DNA of 64,000 nucleotides, from contig NZ_QEVW01000001.1 of assembly GCF_003287275.1 (NCBI RefSeq), forward strand, positions 310,001 to 374,000, in the 5' to 3' direction. The stretch is from Paenibacillus taichungensis (GTDB taxonomy: Bacteria; Bacillota; Bacilli; Paenibacillales; Paenibacillaceae). The position numbers and the translations under genes are program-made. Below are positions 36,633-46,124 of this stretch, piece by piece. Position 1 is the first letter of the stretch; each line of letters starts with the position of its first letter. The notes under the pieces were generated by a model that was given only the letters and a program-made list of their open reading frames with translations, did not search any database and was not told where the DNA came from.

Positions 36633-37642
36633 GAGCTGTTATATGTGAAGAAATAAATCGTTTAGCGTTACGAGACATAGCTGAACCTGAAAGAACCGAG
36701 AATCAGGCGCTGGTAACCATCCGCCGAATTGGAATTTGTGGCACAGATTTGCACGCCTACAAAGGTAATCAGCCATTTTTCACCTATCCCCGAGTACTTG
36801 GGCATGAGCTTTCAGGGATTATTGAAGAGATTGGCCCCAATGAAGCGGGCTTGAAAGCAGGAGATCAGGTAAGTATTATTCCATATTTACATTGTGGTCA
36901 TTGTATCGCTTGTCGATCAGGGAAAACGAATTGTTGTGTGTCCATGCAGGTGATGGGTGTACATGTGGACGGCGGCATGCGAGAGAGGATTGCTGTTCCT
37001 GTCTCCCATCTGATCCAAGCCGAAGGACTTACGCTGGATGAAACTGCGATGGTAGAACCGCTGAGTATTGGTGCTCATGCGGTCAGAAGAGCAGCCATAA
37101 AGCCTGGTGACCAGGTTGTGGTCATTGGAGCTGGACCCATTGGCCTGGGGGTGATGGCTTTTGCTAAACTTGCGGGTGCTAGGGTCATTGCCATTGACCG
37201 GAATGTGGATAGGTTGGAACTTAGCCGCATATGGGCTGGAGTGGATGCTATGGTTAAGGCCAATGAACAAGCGGCACAACAAGTTGCTGAAATCACGAAT
37301 GGGGACTATGCGACGGCTGTCTTTGATGCAACAGGAAACATGCAATCGATGAATAATGCCATCCAATATGTGGCTCATGGTGGACAATTAATCTTTGTTG
37401 GACTGGTCAAAGCCGATATTTCCTTTCATGATCCAGACTTTCATAAGCGGGAGATGAGCATTCTGGGCAGCCGAAACGCCACACGGGAAGATTTTGAACA
37501 GGTCATGTCGATCTTGCGGGAGAAGAAATTGAACATGGATGGCTACATTACACACCGGTCGAGTTTGGATCAATTGCCTGAATCGATCGACACCTGGTTA
37601 CAACCGGATTCGTATGTAGTGAAAGCAATAGTGGAATTATAA
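36629..37642 (+). CDS. Zinc-dependent alcohol/polyol dehydrogenase
   Basis: 337 residues, MDR family. Catalytic zinc site CGTDLHAYKGN and GHELSG; structural zinc cysteines HCGHCIACRSGKTNCC. NAD-binding Rossmann motif VIGAGPIGLGVMA. Sorbitol/threonine-dehydrogenase-like. GTG start overlapping the aldo/keto reductase stop by GTGA, with GGGGGAACAG before it, so the two enzymes are probably coupled for oxidation of a sugar or polyol. Substrate not determinable from the sequence. Confidence 0.87.
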   Translation: MRAVICEEINRLALRDIAEPERTENQALVTIRRIGICGTDLHAYKGNQPFFTYPRVLGHELSGIIEEIGPNEAGLKAGDQVSIIPYLHCGHCIACRSGKTNCCVSMQVMGVHVDGGMRERIAVPVSHLIQAEGLTLDETAMVEPLSIGAHAVRRAAIKPGDQVVVIGAGPIGLGVMAFAKLAGARVIAIDRNVDRLELSRIWAGVDAMVKANEQAAQQVAEITNGDYATAVFDATGNMQSMNNAIQYVAHGGQLIFVGLVKADISFHDPDFHKREMSILGSRNATREDFEQVMSILREKKLNMDGYITHRSSLDQLPESIDTWLQPDSYVVKAIVEL

Positions 37643-37654
37643 AAAGAATCAATG

Positions 37655-37722
37655 AAAAAACTCTCTCTGACCTTAATGAATGGTTAACATTCATAGGAAT
37701 CAGAGAGAGTTTTTATTTGTCC
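37655..37722. terminator. Bidirectional terminator
   Basis: ACTCTCTCTGA and TCAGAGAGAGT arms with an inner ATGAATG/CATTCAT stem, flanked by A and T runs on both sides, between convergent genes. Confidence 0.93.
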
Positions 37723-37740
37723 AACCTATAGGAATCTAGA

Positions 37741-38646
37741 TTATTTTTCCGGGTTCGTCACAATACCTGCATGTGGATCAATATGACGCACAATGGATTT
37801 GAGCCAGATCATTTCAAGGAAATGAATCTCATAGTAGAGTGCTCCCGGAACGTGTTGGATCCAACCTTCAGCGACAGCAGGGTGCCCTGAATCCGTTGAA
37901 GCATCCAATATTCCAGGCTCACGGCGCAGCCGTTTACGGATGGCTTTTTCAACTTGAGCGCTTTGTGTGGTTAAAATACATATTTTGCGCTTAGCTGTGA
38001 ATCCGCGGAATGCAATATACACCATTTCATATGCAATGAGATAAGCAATTACCGAGTACATCGCTTGATCCCAACCGAAGACAACACCAGCGGCGGTTAG
38101 AATCAACAAGTTGAGCAGCATGATTATTTTTTCGATAAGCATCCGTTTCCCGCTAAATACACGTTCAGGTGGACGGGAGGACGGATCACCGATTTCCAGC
38201 GTATCCAGTGTCCCACCATACCGCACGACTAGACCGATTCCTAGACCGAGACATAATCCGCCAAACATGGCAGCAGCCAGCGGGTGCTCGACAAGCGGCG
38301 GCATGGGATGAAGCACAATGGCACCAATCGAAAAGACAACCAAACCCAGAACAGTGACCAGTACAAATTTCTTTTGCACGAGTCTATAGGACAGAAAAAT
38401 GAACGGAACGTTGAACAAAAACAGGAACAAACCAATCCTCATTTCGGTCCAGTGGGCGAACAACGAAGAGATGCCTGTAATGCCTCCAATAATGATCTTA
38501 TTGGGATGTAGAAACAATTCAAGTCCCACGGAGGCCAGAATTCCACCCGCTATTACAAACAATAAATTCAACAGGCGACGGGCAGATGATAATCTGGTCT
38601 TGGCGGTTTGTGGCACCGGATTAGCCGATATCAGAGGTGCTTTCAT
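37741..38646 (-). CDS. YitT family membrane protein (DUF161 + DUF2179)
   Basis: 301 residues: five or six membrane segments (about 28-190) including NKIIIGGITGISSL and GGLCLGLGIGLVVRYGGTLDT, then a cytoplasmic DUF2179 domain (about 215-285). The family is widespread in Firmicutes and unassigned in function. ATG with AGGAGGATGACCT upstream. Next to, but likely separate from, khtTU. Confidence 0.88.
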   Translation of the reverse strand: MKAPLISANPVPQTAKTRLSSARRLLNLLFVIAGGILASVGLELFLHPNKIIIGGITGISSLFAHWTEMRIGLFLFLFNVPFIFLSYRLVQKKFVLVTVLGLVVFSIGAIVLHPMPPLVEHPLAAAMFGGLCLGLGIGLVVRYGGTLDTLEIGDPSSRPPERVFSGKRMLIEKIIMLLNLLILTAAGVVFGWDQAMYSVIAYLIAYEMVYIAFRGFTAKRKICILTTQSAQVEKAIRKRLRREPGILDASTDSGHPAVAEGWIQHVPGALYYEIHFLEMIWLKSIVRHIDPHAGIVTNPEK

Positions 38647-38757
38647 AGGTCATCCTCCTTTGTGCGGCTTTCGTGCAATTCTCCCTGGGTTAATCACAGA
38701 AAGATCGGCGGTAGAGCCGCGATTACGATACGTTGTCTGTCTGAACAGACAAGGGGG

Positions 38758-39996
38758 TTACCCTTCTTTCTGCAGAACCTTCGGTTCTTCTTTCTTCTTC
38801 CGAGGATCTTTGAACTTAAATATTTTATCCAATAATCTGAACACATGTTTGGACTCTTTTGTTAATAACGGTCCAAGGATTGCCAGAATGAGTACATATA
38901 ATGCGGCGAACGGTTGCAGCAGCGGGAGAAGTCCCCCGGCTTTACCCATGTTGGCCATAATGATTGAAAATTCACCACGTGACACAATGGTCAAACCGAT
39001 ATTGGCTGATGCTTTCGGTGATAGTCCTGCACTGCGCCCAGCTAGCATGCCTGCAAGGAAGTTTCCGAATAGTGTGAGCACAACTGCGATCAACGCAAGC
39101 CACACAGCTTCCCCTCCAAGAGACAACGGATCGATGGACAATCCAAAGCTGAAGAAGAAAACAGCTCCAAAGAAATCACGGAATGGCAGAATCAAGTGCT
39201 CAATCCGTTTTGCATGTTCCGTTTCAGCCAGTACCAAACCAACAAGCAAGGCGCCAATGGCTTCAGCGACATGAATGGTTTCGGAGAATCCGGCAACGAG
39301 GAACAATGCACCGAAAATCACAAGGGAGAACAACTCATTGGAGCGAATCTTAAGCACCTTGTTGAGCAGAGGTGTTGCTTTACGTCCAAGAATAATGACA
39401 ATGAGCATGAATCCAAGTGCGATGAGTGCCGATACAATGACTCCTCCGATGGAGGATGAATCACTGAGCACAAGTCCAGACAAGATGGAGATATATACAG
39501 CGAGAAATACATCTTCAAACATGATAATTCCGAGAATCATTTCCGTCTCCGGATTCGCTGTTCGTTTCAGATCAACGAGTACTTTGGCGACGATGGCACT
39601 GGATGAAATGGTGGTAATCCCTGCAATGACAAGAGCTTCGGCGGCTGGGAAACCGGAAGCAAAACCAAAAATCAATCCCAGCGTGAAGTTAATCCCAATA
39701 TAGATGGATCCGCCGACTGCAATGGATTTACCTGATTTGATCAAACGACCAACCGAGAATTCCAGCCCAAGATAGAAGAGCAGGAAGAGGATACCAATGC
39801 GGCCCATAAACTCAATAAACGGCTGACTTTCAATGAAACGGAAGTCCAGATGCCAGATCTTCATGGCATGAGGTCCGACGGCCATCCCGATCAGAATGTA
39901 AAATGGAACGACCGAAAATCTCAGTTTTGCGGATAAGAGTCCGGCTGCTGCAATGAGCACAAGTGCCAGACCCACTTCGAATATCAGATGATCCAT
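38758..39996 (-). CDS. khtU: Potassium/proton antiporter, CPA2 family (KhtU)
   Basis: 412 residues with about 12 membrane segments of the CPA2 Na+/H+ exchanger fold. In Bacillus the KhtT-KhtU pair exports K+ in exchange for protons at alkaline pH and high K+. The start follows GGAAGGGGGTGAG. It lies 4 bases after khtT, clearly the same operon. Confidence 0.9.
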   Translation of the reverse strand: MDHLIFEVGLALVLIAAAGLLSAKLRFSVVPFYILIGMAVGPHAMKIWHLDFRFIESQPFIEFMGRIGILFLLFYLGLEFSVGRLIKSGKSIAVGGSIYIGINFTLGLIFGFASGFPAAEALVIAGITTISSSAIVAKVLVDLKRTANPETEMILGIIMFEDVFLAVYISILSGLVLSDSSSIGGVIVSALIALGFMLIVIILGRKATPLLNKVLKIRSNELFSLVIFGALFLVAGFSETIHVAEAIGALLVGLVLAETEHAKRIEHLILPFRDFFGAVFFFSFGLSIDPLSLGGEAVWLALIAVVLTLFGNFLAGMLAGRSAGLSPKASANIGLTIVSRGEFSIIMANMGKAGGLLPLLQPFAALYVLILAILGPLLTKESKHVFRLLDKIFKFKDPRKKKEEPKVLQKEG

Positions 39997-40000
39997 CGAC

Positions 40001-40495
40001 TCACCCCCTTCCGGTCAGGAGGAGGGATTTGAATAGCTTTTGCTGATTGCGTTCGCCAACGGCTACTACCGTGGACTCTGCACTAATCACGACCTCCGGA
40101 CCGGGGCTGATATGTTTTTTGTGATTCTTCTCTACAACGGCAATAACCGTTGCCCCTGAGTTTTGACGAACGTCCAGTTCACCAATAGATTTACCGATAC
40201 ATCCGTAGGATGGCTCGATTTTGTACCATTCAATGATCAGATCGTCAAACGTTACTTCGATATTTTCAAGCTGCTTTGGTTTATAGGTCAATCCACCAAC
40301 GATGGCAGCAATCTGTCTTGCTTCATAGTCATCCAGCGTAATCATGGAGATACTTTGGTCTGGGTCATCGTACTCAAAATGGTACATTTCCCGTCGACCG
40401 TCATCGTGAATAATGACAATGATTTTATCTCCACTGCTCGTTTCAATCTGAAATTTCTTGCCGATTCCCGGCAAATCTGTTTCGCGTACATCCAT
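40001..40495 (-). CDS. khtT: Regulatory subunit KhtT (RCK_C domain)
   Basis: 164 residues: an N-terminal KhtT-like domain and a C-terminal RCK_C/TrkA-C domain (about 78-160: [19 protein letters not shown]...[13 protein letters not shown]). In B. subtilis KhtT binds c-di-AMP, which activates the antiporter KhtU. ATG at 40495 after AAGGAGGC. It is the first gene of the khtTU operon. Confidence 0.9.
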   Translation of the reverse strand: MDVRETDLPGIGKKFQIETSSGDKIIVIIHDDGRREMYHFEYDDPDQSISMITLDDYEARQIAAIVGGLTYKPKQLENIEVTFDDLIIEWYKIEPSYGCIGKSIGELDVRQNSGATVIAVVEKNHKKHISPGPEVVISAESTVVAVGERNQQKLFKSLLLTGRG

Positions 40496-40808
40496 GGATA
40501 GTATGCCTCCTTAAATTGAGGGCTGGCCACAGAAGACAGGCTTATTTCCCGAAAATAGAATGAACTGTTGCGCTTAGGAACATTAAATGATGCGGGTAAA
40601 CAGAGCCAGGGACTCCTGACACACAGCCTTGTGTTGTAAATTTTTAATGTAAACGGGGATAACAAAATAGACGTTAACAAATAGGTGTTGCCAAATAAAA
40701 CTGATCGATATCTAACATTTGCTAAAAGGGTTAATAGTTATGCACAAGCACACCGTCTTTCAGACAGAGGTGTCTCCATGCAAAGCAACCTAAATTACGA
40801 TGTAACGG
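40496..40808. other. Intergenic region of 313 bases, khtT promoter side
   Basis: No coding region is supported. It holds a hairpin at about 40746-40771 (ACACC-GTCT/AGAC-GGTGT type arms around TTC) without a T-run, and an AT-rich stretch upstream of khtT on the minus strand. I looked for a c-di-AMP riboswitch here and saw no convincing match. Confidence 0.5.
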
Positions 40809-41213
40809 CTAGCTAAGAGCGTTCACGTAAATTGGTGCTATAGGGGTGGGAGATACATACATACTGGTGAATTTGATAGGTAGCAGAAATAATCTGCGTT
40901 TAAACAGACAAATCAACGGTTTAAAGGGTAGACGCGGTGTTGGAATTCGCAGCATTAGCAACAAAGCGAGCACAAGAAAGACAGGTTTGTTATGCGTGAC
41001 CGCAATCAACTTCGACATGACTTGTGGGTATTTGCGAATGGCAGGTTTCTGCTGAGACTCCAATGTGTGGACAAGCACTTCCTTGTTGGAAGTCGTCTCA
41101 ACGGTTACCTCGACAGCGGATTCCGACTGCATCGGAATAGGGAAGGACAACGCTTGGAATACGCACAAAATGATAATAAAAGCGTAACGGAGTATTCTTG
41201 GTTGTTGTCTCAT
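40809..41213 (-). CDS. Hypothetical protein with signal/membrane segments
   Basis: 134 residues. An N-terminal hydrophobic segment (about 10-26) could be a signal peptide or anchor, and a second membrane segment lies at about 77-90. The C-terminal part is basic and proline-rich. A good AAGGGGGGAAG ribosome site precedes the ATG, which supports a real gene. It is divergent from ytxC. No family recognised. Confidence 0.6.
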   Translation of the reverse strand: MRQQPRILRYAFIIILCVFQALSFPIPMQSESAVEVTVETTSNKEVLVHTLESQQKPAIRKYPQVMSKLIAVTHNKPVFLVLALLLMLRIPTPRLPFKPLICLFKRRLFLLPIKFTSMYVSPTPIAPIYVNALS

Positions 41214-41393
41214 TTTGGCTTCCCCCCTTTTCCGTGAAACATACTGTTATAAAAATAATAACACATTTTTGTCTTAACTCCAAACGGTTTGATAATATAC
41301 TGAGAAATCATGACACGCTTTCCATCAATCCGCTTCGTATATCCCTATCGGCCTTGCCATATACTTTGAACAGGAAGGAAAGGAGTGATTCTT

Positions 41394-42338
41394 ATGGAAC
41401 TGTTCGCCGTATGGACCGATGTATCAGGGCAGGAAGAAGCGGATCAATTTTATCGTTGTGTGAAGGAAAAAACCAAAGGTTTACATATAAGCAAAAGAGG
41501 ATTTCGGCTCACCTTCAAACATAATGATGGCAGAGCGGCCTGGGTATGCAGAGGCAATGAGAATCACGCTGACTTCCAGCAGTGGCTGCCTCAGATCAGT
41601 GATTTGCTTGCGTCGGGGCTTGCAGATTACATCATGGATACGCGTGAACGTAGTATGGTAGAAGAGATGATTTCGAAAGCCTGCTCAGTTATGGATGAAC
41701 ATGAGGTGGAGAAGGTAAACCGGATATGCATGCCATTGTTATTTAATGGTGACTTGGATCAGCCAGGCCTACGGGAGCGTCGCCGTACCACTTTGGCCAA
41801 TGGATTGAAGCAGGATTTGGAGGAGGTTCATTTTTTTCATCTTGAAGGCATTCTTAATTTTCGGATTCGGCAGTATAAACAGGAGCTTCATGAGCTGGTA
41901 GAATATGCACTGGATGAGTTCTGGATGGATCGTCAATATGAAGAGTTTATGGGGTTACTCAAATATTTTGTATTCTTTCAGGAGGCGAAAGTACCTCTTG
42001 TGCATTTGATACACAAAGGATTACATGAATTTCAAGTACTGGATGCTGCGCTTAATGTCCTACCCGTACAAAAGGATGAACAGGTCGTCGTGGAGATGCC
42101 AGGGCTTGAATTGGAAATGGATATCGAAGATATGATCGTGAGTACGCTGATTTCCATCTCACCTGAAAAGGTCATGCTGCATACACGCACTCCAGATCTG
42201 CCTATCATCTCTACGATCCGTCAGATCTTTGAAGACAAGGTGCAGTTATGCCATCATTGTCCTGAGTGTGAAGTACTGCGCTCCGGATTGTTGACAGGTC
42301 TTGACGCAAGTGATATCGGCAATTATAATAACTGTTGA
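41394..42338 (+). CDS. ytxC: Putative sporulation protein YtxC
   Basis: 314 residues of the YtxC family, mostly helical, with two cysteines near the end (CHHCPEC). Synteny with thrS matches Bacillus (ytxC-thrS). The molecular role is unknown, and B. subtilis YtxC is annotated only as putative sporulation protein. ATG at 41394 with AAGGAG 8 bases upstream. The GTG at 41385 is too close to that site. Confidence 0.85.
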   Translation: MELFAVWTDVSGQEEADQFYRCVKEKTKGLHISKRGFRLTFKHNDGRAAWVCRGNENHADFQQWLPQISDLLASGLADYIMDTRERSMVEEMISKACSVMDEHEVEKVNRICMPLLFNGDLDQPGLRERRRTTLANGLKQDLEEVHFFHLEGILNFRIRQYKQELHELVEYALDEFWMDRQYEEFMGLLKYFVFFQEAKVPLVHLIHKGLHEFQVLDAALNVLPVQKDEQVVVEMPGLELEMDIEDMIVSTLISISPEKVMLHTRTPDLPIISTIRQIFEDKVQLCHHCPECEVLRSGLLTGLDASDIGNYNNC

Positions 42339-42382
42339 TCCATGATTTATTTGAGTTGTTATGGAACAATAAACAAAAGCGT

Positions 42383-42675
42383 TGACAAAGACAAGAGCCA
42401 TGCGCACGGTCGGTGCAGAGAGAGGGAACCAGGCTGAAATTTCCTCCGGATGCCACGTTTGGTTTACCCCTTTGGAGCTGCAGTTTTGAAAATGGATATA
42501 AATATTGCCTCATAATACAGGTAGTCATCCATGAGTAAGGATATGCCGGGTCATGCCCGTTACCGTCATGCCAATGAGGGCTGTACTTCCAATATGGATG
42601 AAGCAGCTGAATTAGGGTGGAACCACGAGAGTATACAACACTCGTCCCTTTGCCGGGACGGGTGTTTTTTGCGTT
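42383..42675 (+). promoter_or_regulatory. T-box leader (tRNA-Thr responsive) of thrS
   Basis: The T-box AGGGTGGAACCACGAG lies at 42614-42629, followed by the terminator ACACTCGTCCC/GGGACGGGTGT and T6 (42639-42671). The proposed specifier is ACC (Thr) at 42466-42468, five bases before GGAGC, matching the spacing in the pheS leader. Uncharged tRNA-Thr should allow readthrough into thrS. Confidence 0.95.
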
Positions 42676-42761
42676 CCATTGCAAAATTGCAGGAACAGCA
42701 ATAGATTATCCATCCATGAAATATATGGACAGAGGTTGAATTTACAGGAGGAATGAGACAA

Positions 42762-44699
42762 ATGGCAGTTAACATTAAACTACCCGATGGTTCGGTTCGT
42801 GAGTATGCCGACGGAAGCAGCATTGAAGATGTGGCCGCTTCGATCAGTAGCGGACTTCGCAAAAATGCCGTAGCCGGCAAACTGGATGGAATCGTAGTGG
42901 ACTTGTCCACAACACTTCACGAGGGAGCATTGGTGGAGATCGTAACACTGGATTCACCAGAAGGTCTGGAAGTGATGCGTCACAGTACAGCTCACTTGCT
43001 TGCTCAAGCTGTGAAGCGTTTATATGGAAACAAAGAGGTGCATCTCGGCGTTGGTCCTGTCATTGAAGATGGTTTCTACTATGATATGGATCTGGAACAA
43101 CCGCTCAATCCCGAAGATCTGCAAAAGATCGAGAAGGAAATGGAACGTATTGTTAATGAGAATCTGCCAATTGTACGTAAGGAAGTTAGCCGCGAGGAAG
43201 CGATCAAAATCTTCGAAGAAGTGGGCGATCCTTACAAGCTCGAATTGATTCGTGACTTGCCAGAAGACAGTGTTATCACTATTTATGAGCAAGGTGAATT
43301 CTTCGACTTGTGTCGTGGGCCACACGTGCCATCCACCAGCAAAATCAAAGTATTCAAACTGATGAATGTTGCCGGTGCTTACTGGCGTGGAGATAGTAAA
43401 AACAAAATGCTGCAACGTATTTACGGTACTGCTTTTGTGAAAAAAGCACAGCTTGATGAGCATTTGCACTTCCTGGAAGAAGCACGTAAACGGGATCACC
43501 GTAAATTGGGTAAGGAACTCGAAATCTTCACATTCTCCCAACTGGTTGGACAAGGCCTGCCAATCTGGTTGCCTAATGGTGCGAAGCTGCGCCGGACGTT
43601 GGAGCGTTATATCGTAGATTTGGAAGAGAGCCTCGGATATCAGCATGTATACACACCGGTGCTTGGTAATGTTGAGTTGTACAAAACATCCGGACACTGG
43701 GAGCACTATCAGGAAGACATGTTCCCTAAAATGGTTATGGACAATGAGGAACTCGTTCTTCGTCCAATGAACTGTCCTCACCACATGATGGTGTACAAGT
43801 CCAGCATGCACAGCTACCGTGATCTGCCGATCCGGATTGCCGAGCTTGGCATGATGCATCGTTACGAAATGTCGGGCGCGTTAACAGGTCTGCACCGTGT
43901 ACGTGCGATGACGCTGAACGACTCTCACATATTCGCACGCCCGGATCAGATCAAAGAAGAGTTTGCTCGTGTTATTGAGCTGATTCAAACGGTTTATAAA
44001 GATTTCGGCATTCACGAATATCGTTTCCGTTTGTCCTATCGCGATCCTCAGGATACGGAGAAATACTTCCAGAATGACGAGATGTGGGAAATGTCCCAAC
44101 GCATGCTGCGTGAAGTTGTGGAAGAACTTAACCTTCCATTCTATGAAGCAGAAGGCGAAGCGGCATTCTATGGTCCGAAACTGGACGTTCAGATCAAGAC
44201 AGCACTGGGCAAAGAAGAGACATTGTCTACTGTCCAATTGGACTTCCTCTTGCCAGAGCGGTTTGAGCTTGAATATGTGGGAGATGATGGGCAGAAACAT
44301 CGTCCGGTCGTTATCCACCGCGGTGTAATCAGTACGATGGAGCGTTTCACTGCATTCTTGCTGGAGAACTTTGCAGGGGCTCTGCCACTGTGGTTGTCTC
44401 CTGTACAGGCGAAGGTTATTCCGGTATCCGGAAACTTCGACGACTATGCACGTGAAGTGGAAGCGAAGCTGAAACGTGCAGGCATCTCTGCTGAAGCGGA
44501 TCTGCGTAACGAGAAGCTCGGGTATAAAATCCGTGAAGCACAGCTTGAGAAAATGCCATACATGTTCGTCGTTGGTGAAAATGAACGTAATGCAGAGGGT
44601 GTATCTGTTCGGAAACGTGGAGAAGGCGATCTCGGCATGAAACCAGTGGACGAAATTGTAGCCCAGCTCAAAGAAGAGATTGCAACAAGACTGGTGTAA
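42762..44699 (+). CDS. thrS: Threonyl-tRNA synthetase
   Basis: 645 residues: TGS domain (1-62), editing N2 domain (about 65-240, with [10 protein letters not shown]), class II catalytic core with RPMNCPHHM (zinc site) and [10 protein letters not shown], and C-terminal anticodon-binding domain (about 540-640). ATG at 42762, placed 8 bases after AGGAGG. The ATG at 42753 immediately follows that site and would be too close. Under T-box control. Confidence 0.98.
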   Translation: MAVNIKLPDGSVREYADGSSIEDVAASISSGLRKNAVAGKLDGIVVDLSTTLHEGALVEIVTLDSPEGLEVMRHSTAHLLAQAVKRLYGNKEVHLGVGPVIEDGFYYDMDLEQPLNPEDLQKIEKEMERIVNENLPIVRKEVSREEAIKIFEEVGDPYKLELIRDLPEDSVITIYEQGEFFDLCRGPHVPSTSKIKVFKLMNVAGAYWRGDSKNKMLQRIYGTAFVKKAQLDEHLHFLEEARKRDHRKLGKELEIFTFSQLVGQGLPIWLPNGAKLRRTLERYIVDLEESLGYQHVYTPVLGNVELYKTSGHWEHYQEDMFPKMVMDNEELVLRPMNCPHHMMVYKSSMHSYRDLPIRIAELGMMHRYEMSGALTGLHRVRAMTLNDSHIFARPDQIKEEFARVIELIQTVYKDFGIHEYRFRLSYRDPQDTEKYFQNDEMWEMSQRMLREVVEELNLPFYEAEGEAAFYGPKLDVQIKTALGKEETLSTVQLDFLLPERFELEYVGDDGQKHRPVVIHRGVISTMERFTAFLLENFAGALPLWLSPVQAKVIPVSGNFDDYAREVEAKLKRAGISAEADLRNEKLGYKIREAQLEKMPYMFVVGENERNAEGVSVRKRGEGDLGMKPVDEIVAQLKEEIATRLV

Positions 44700-44722
44700 T
44701 CCTGAATTGTGGGCTCTATAAT

Positions 44723-44782
44723 AAAAAACCGTGTGAACCATATTGGAGTAAATCCAATGGTTCACACGGTTTTTTTTGTAGT
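44723..44782 (+). terminator. Terminator of thrS
   Basis: AAAACCGTGTGAACCAT and ATGGTTCACACGGTTTT perfect arms with inner ATTGGA/TCCAAT pairing, then T8. Confidence 0.96.
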
Positions 44783-44882
44783 TTTTAAGGTTTTCTGGAC
44801 ATCGGGTTTAAAAGCCTTAATAGGTGAAAAGTATAGAATTTTTTCATTATGGAAAACCTTTGCAGTAAGGGGGAGGTTCTAT

Positions 44883-45656
44883 ATGAAAAAGCAATTCTTA
44901 TTTCAAAAGAAAAACATAAGGTTCATCATCTCATGCAGTGTAGTGCTCATTGGAGTAGTCTTGGGGTGGAATCAGGCAAAGGCATATACCTTTGAAGAGG
45001 AAAATGAAGTCATGTATGTGGAGAATCGACACAGCGAAACTTCAGGAGACCTTGAAGGCGTACATTCAGAAACGGCAGTTTATGAATACAGTGATCAGGC
45101 TCAACTCACAACCTTGGTCTATATGGGATTTTTATGGTCTCCGCAGCCTATTGTCATTCCGCGAACGGAAATTCCGGAGAAGCACATTGCAGTTGACCCG
45201 TCGATGCCGGTGCTCGCTCCGCGTACAGAACAGATATTGGACACACATAAGGTGACGGCTACCGGTTACACTGCGGGTGTGGAATCAACCGGAAAAGGTC
45301 CAAAACATCCTCAATACGGAATTACGTATTCGGGTGTAAAGGTACGCCGCGATAAAGAAACGGTCTCTACGATTGCAGCTGATCCAAAGCTGTTCCCGCT
45401 GGGTTCCATTTTATATATTCCCGGTTACGGTTACGGCATCGTTGCAGACACAGGCTCCGCAATTAAGGGCAATAAAATTGATCTTTATTTCCCTACAACA
45501 AAGCAAGTGTATAAAGAATGGGGCAAAAAGGACGTCGAAGTACAGTTGATCAAACAAGGTGCTGGAAAATGCACTGAAAAAATGCTGGAAGAGTTATCGG
45601 AAGCCATTGATGTGTACAAATCCGTTCCGGATTCTTGGCTGGACAAGGCCGTATAA
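44883..45656 (+). CDS. Secreted 3D-domain protein
   Basis: 257 residues. Single N-terminal hydrophobic segment ([15 protein letters not shown]) as signal or anchor, then a spacer and a C-terminal 3D/RlpA-like double-psi barrel domain (about 125-235) with the Asp triad in [19 protein letters not shown]. Relatives such as YocH/YuiC C-termini are lytic transglycosylases linked to cell wall and spore germination. ATG after GGAGGTTCTAT. It lacks the upstream G5 or LysM domains. Confidence 0.87.
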   Translation: MKKQFLFQKKNIRFIISCSVVLIGVVLGWNQAKAYTFEEENEVMYVENRHSETSGDLEGVHSETAVYEYSDQAQLTTLVYMGFLWSPQPIVIPRTEIPEKHIAVDPSMPVLAPRTEQILDTHKVTATGYTAGVESTGKGPKHPQYGITYSGVKVRRDKETVSTIAADPKLFPLGSILYIPGYGYGIVADTGSAIKGNKIDLYFPTTKQVYKEWGKKDVEVQLIKQGAGKCTEKMLEELSEAIDVYKSVPDSWLDKAV

Positions 45657-45674
45657 TGATGAATTTTAATACAT

Positions 45675-45704
45675 GAATAACGGACGTGCACTCTTCACAT
45701 AATA
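45675..45704 (+). promoter_or_regulatory. Sigma-G-like promoter of the gamma-SASP gene
   Basis: GAATA (45675-45679), exactly 18 bases, then CATAATA (45698-45704). This matches the forespore sigma-G consensus (GNATA-N18-CATNNTA) without mismatch. The start codon lies about 65 bases downstream. Confidence 0.8.
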
Positions 45705-45768
45705 CTCTCTGGGGACGAACCCCGCGTTGCAGACATGCAATGTAAATATGAAGAGAGAGGTGATCGTC

Positions 45769-45954
45769 GTGGCTAAGAAATCTCAAGGTTCACAAACGCC
45801 AAACGAGAAGTACAATGCAGAGTTTGGAGAAGAGAGTGCAGCAAGCAAGGTGAAACAATCGCACCAAAACAAAGTGAAGGATAACTTCCAAACACCTGAT
45901 GAAAAATACAATGCTGAGTTCGGTACCGAGAACACAGGCAAAACACAAAAGTAA
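45769..45954 (+). CDS. Gamma-type small acid-soluble spore protein
   Basis: 61 residues, GTG start after GAGAGGTGA. Two imperfect repeats: QTPNEKYNAEFGEE and QTPDEKYNAEFGTE, analogous to the repeated FGTEFASET of SspE. Gamma-type SASPs act as amino-acid stores and do not bind DNA. High Gln, Asn, Lys and Glu with no Trp or Cys fits. The sigma-G-like promoter supports forespore expression. The upstream in-frame extension has no ribosome site. Confidence 0.88.
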   Translation: MAKKSQGSQTPNEKYNAEFGEESAASKVKQSHQNKVKDNFQTPDEKYNAEFGTENTGKTQK

Positions 45955-45962
45955 ATCAATGC

Positions 45963-46003
45963 ACAGACACCTTGGAGAATTTCTCCAGGGTGTTTTTAAT
46001 ATT
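45963..46003 (+). terminator. Terminator of the gamma-SASP gene
   Basis: CACC-GGAG and CTCC-GGTG arms around AATTT, followed by TTTTTAATATTTT. Confidence 0.8.
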
Positions 46004-46124
46004 TTACATAAATACCCTTCCGCCTCGGTCTCGAGACTGAGATGAATTCCATCTGCCGCCGCTGTTAACCAATCCTTGTCTGAGGTAAACTGGATACAGA
46101 ATACAGACAAAGGAGACATGAGCG

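Noticed and set aside
40496-40808. c-di-AMP riboswitch before khtT
   Set aside because: Expected because of KhtT biology, but no ydaO-like consensus was seen on the minus strand.
42383-42388. TTGACA as -35 of the thrS promoter
   Set aside because: It falls in the first helix of the T-box leader and no -10 box lies at 16-18 bases.
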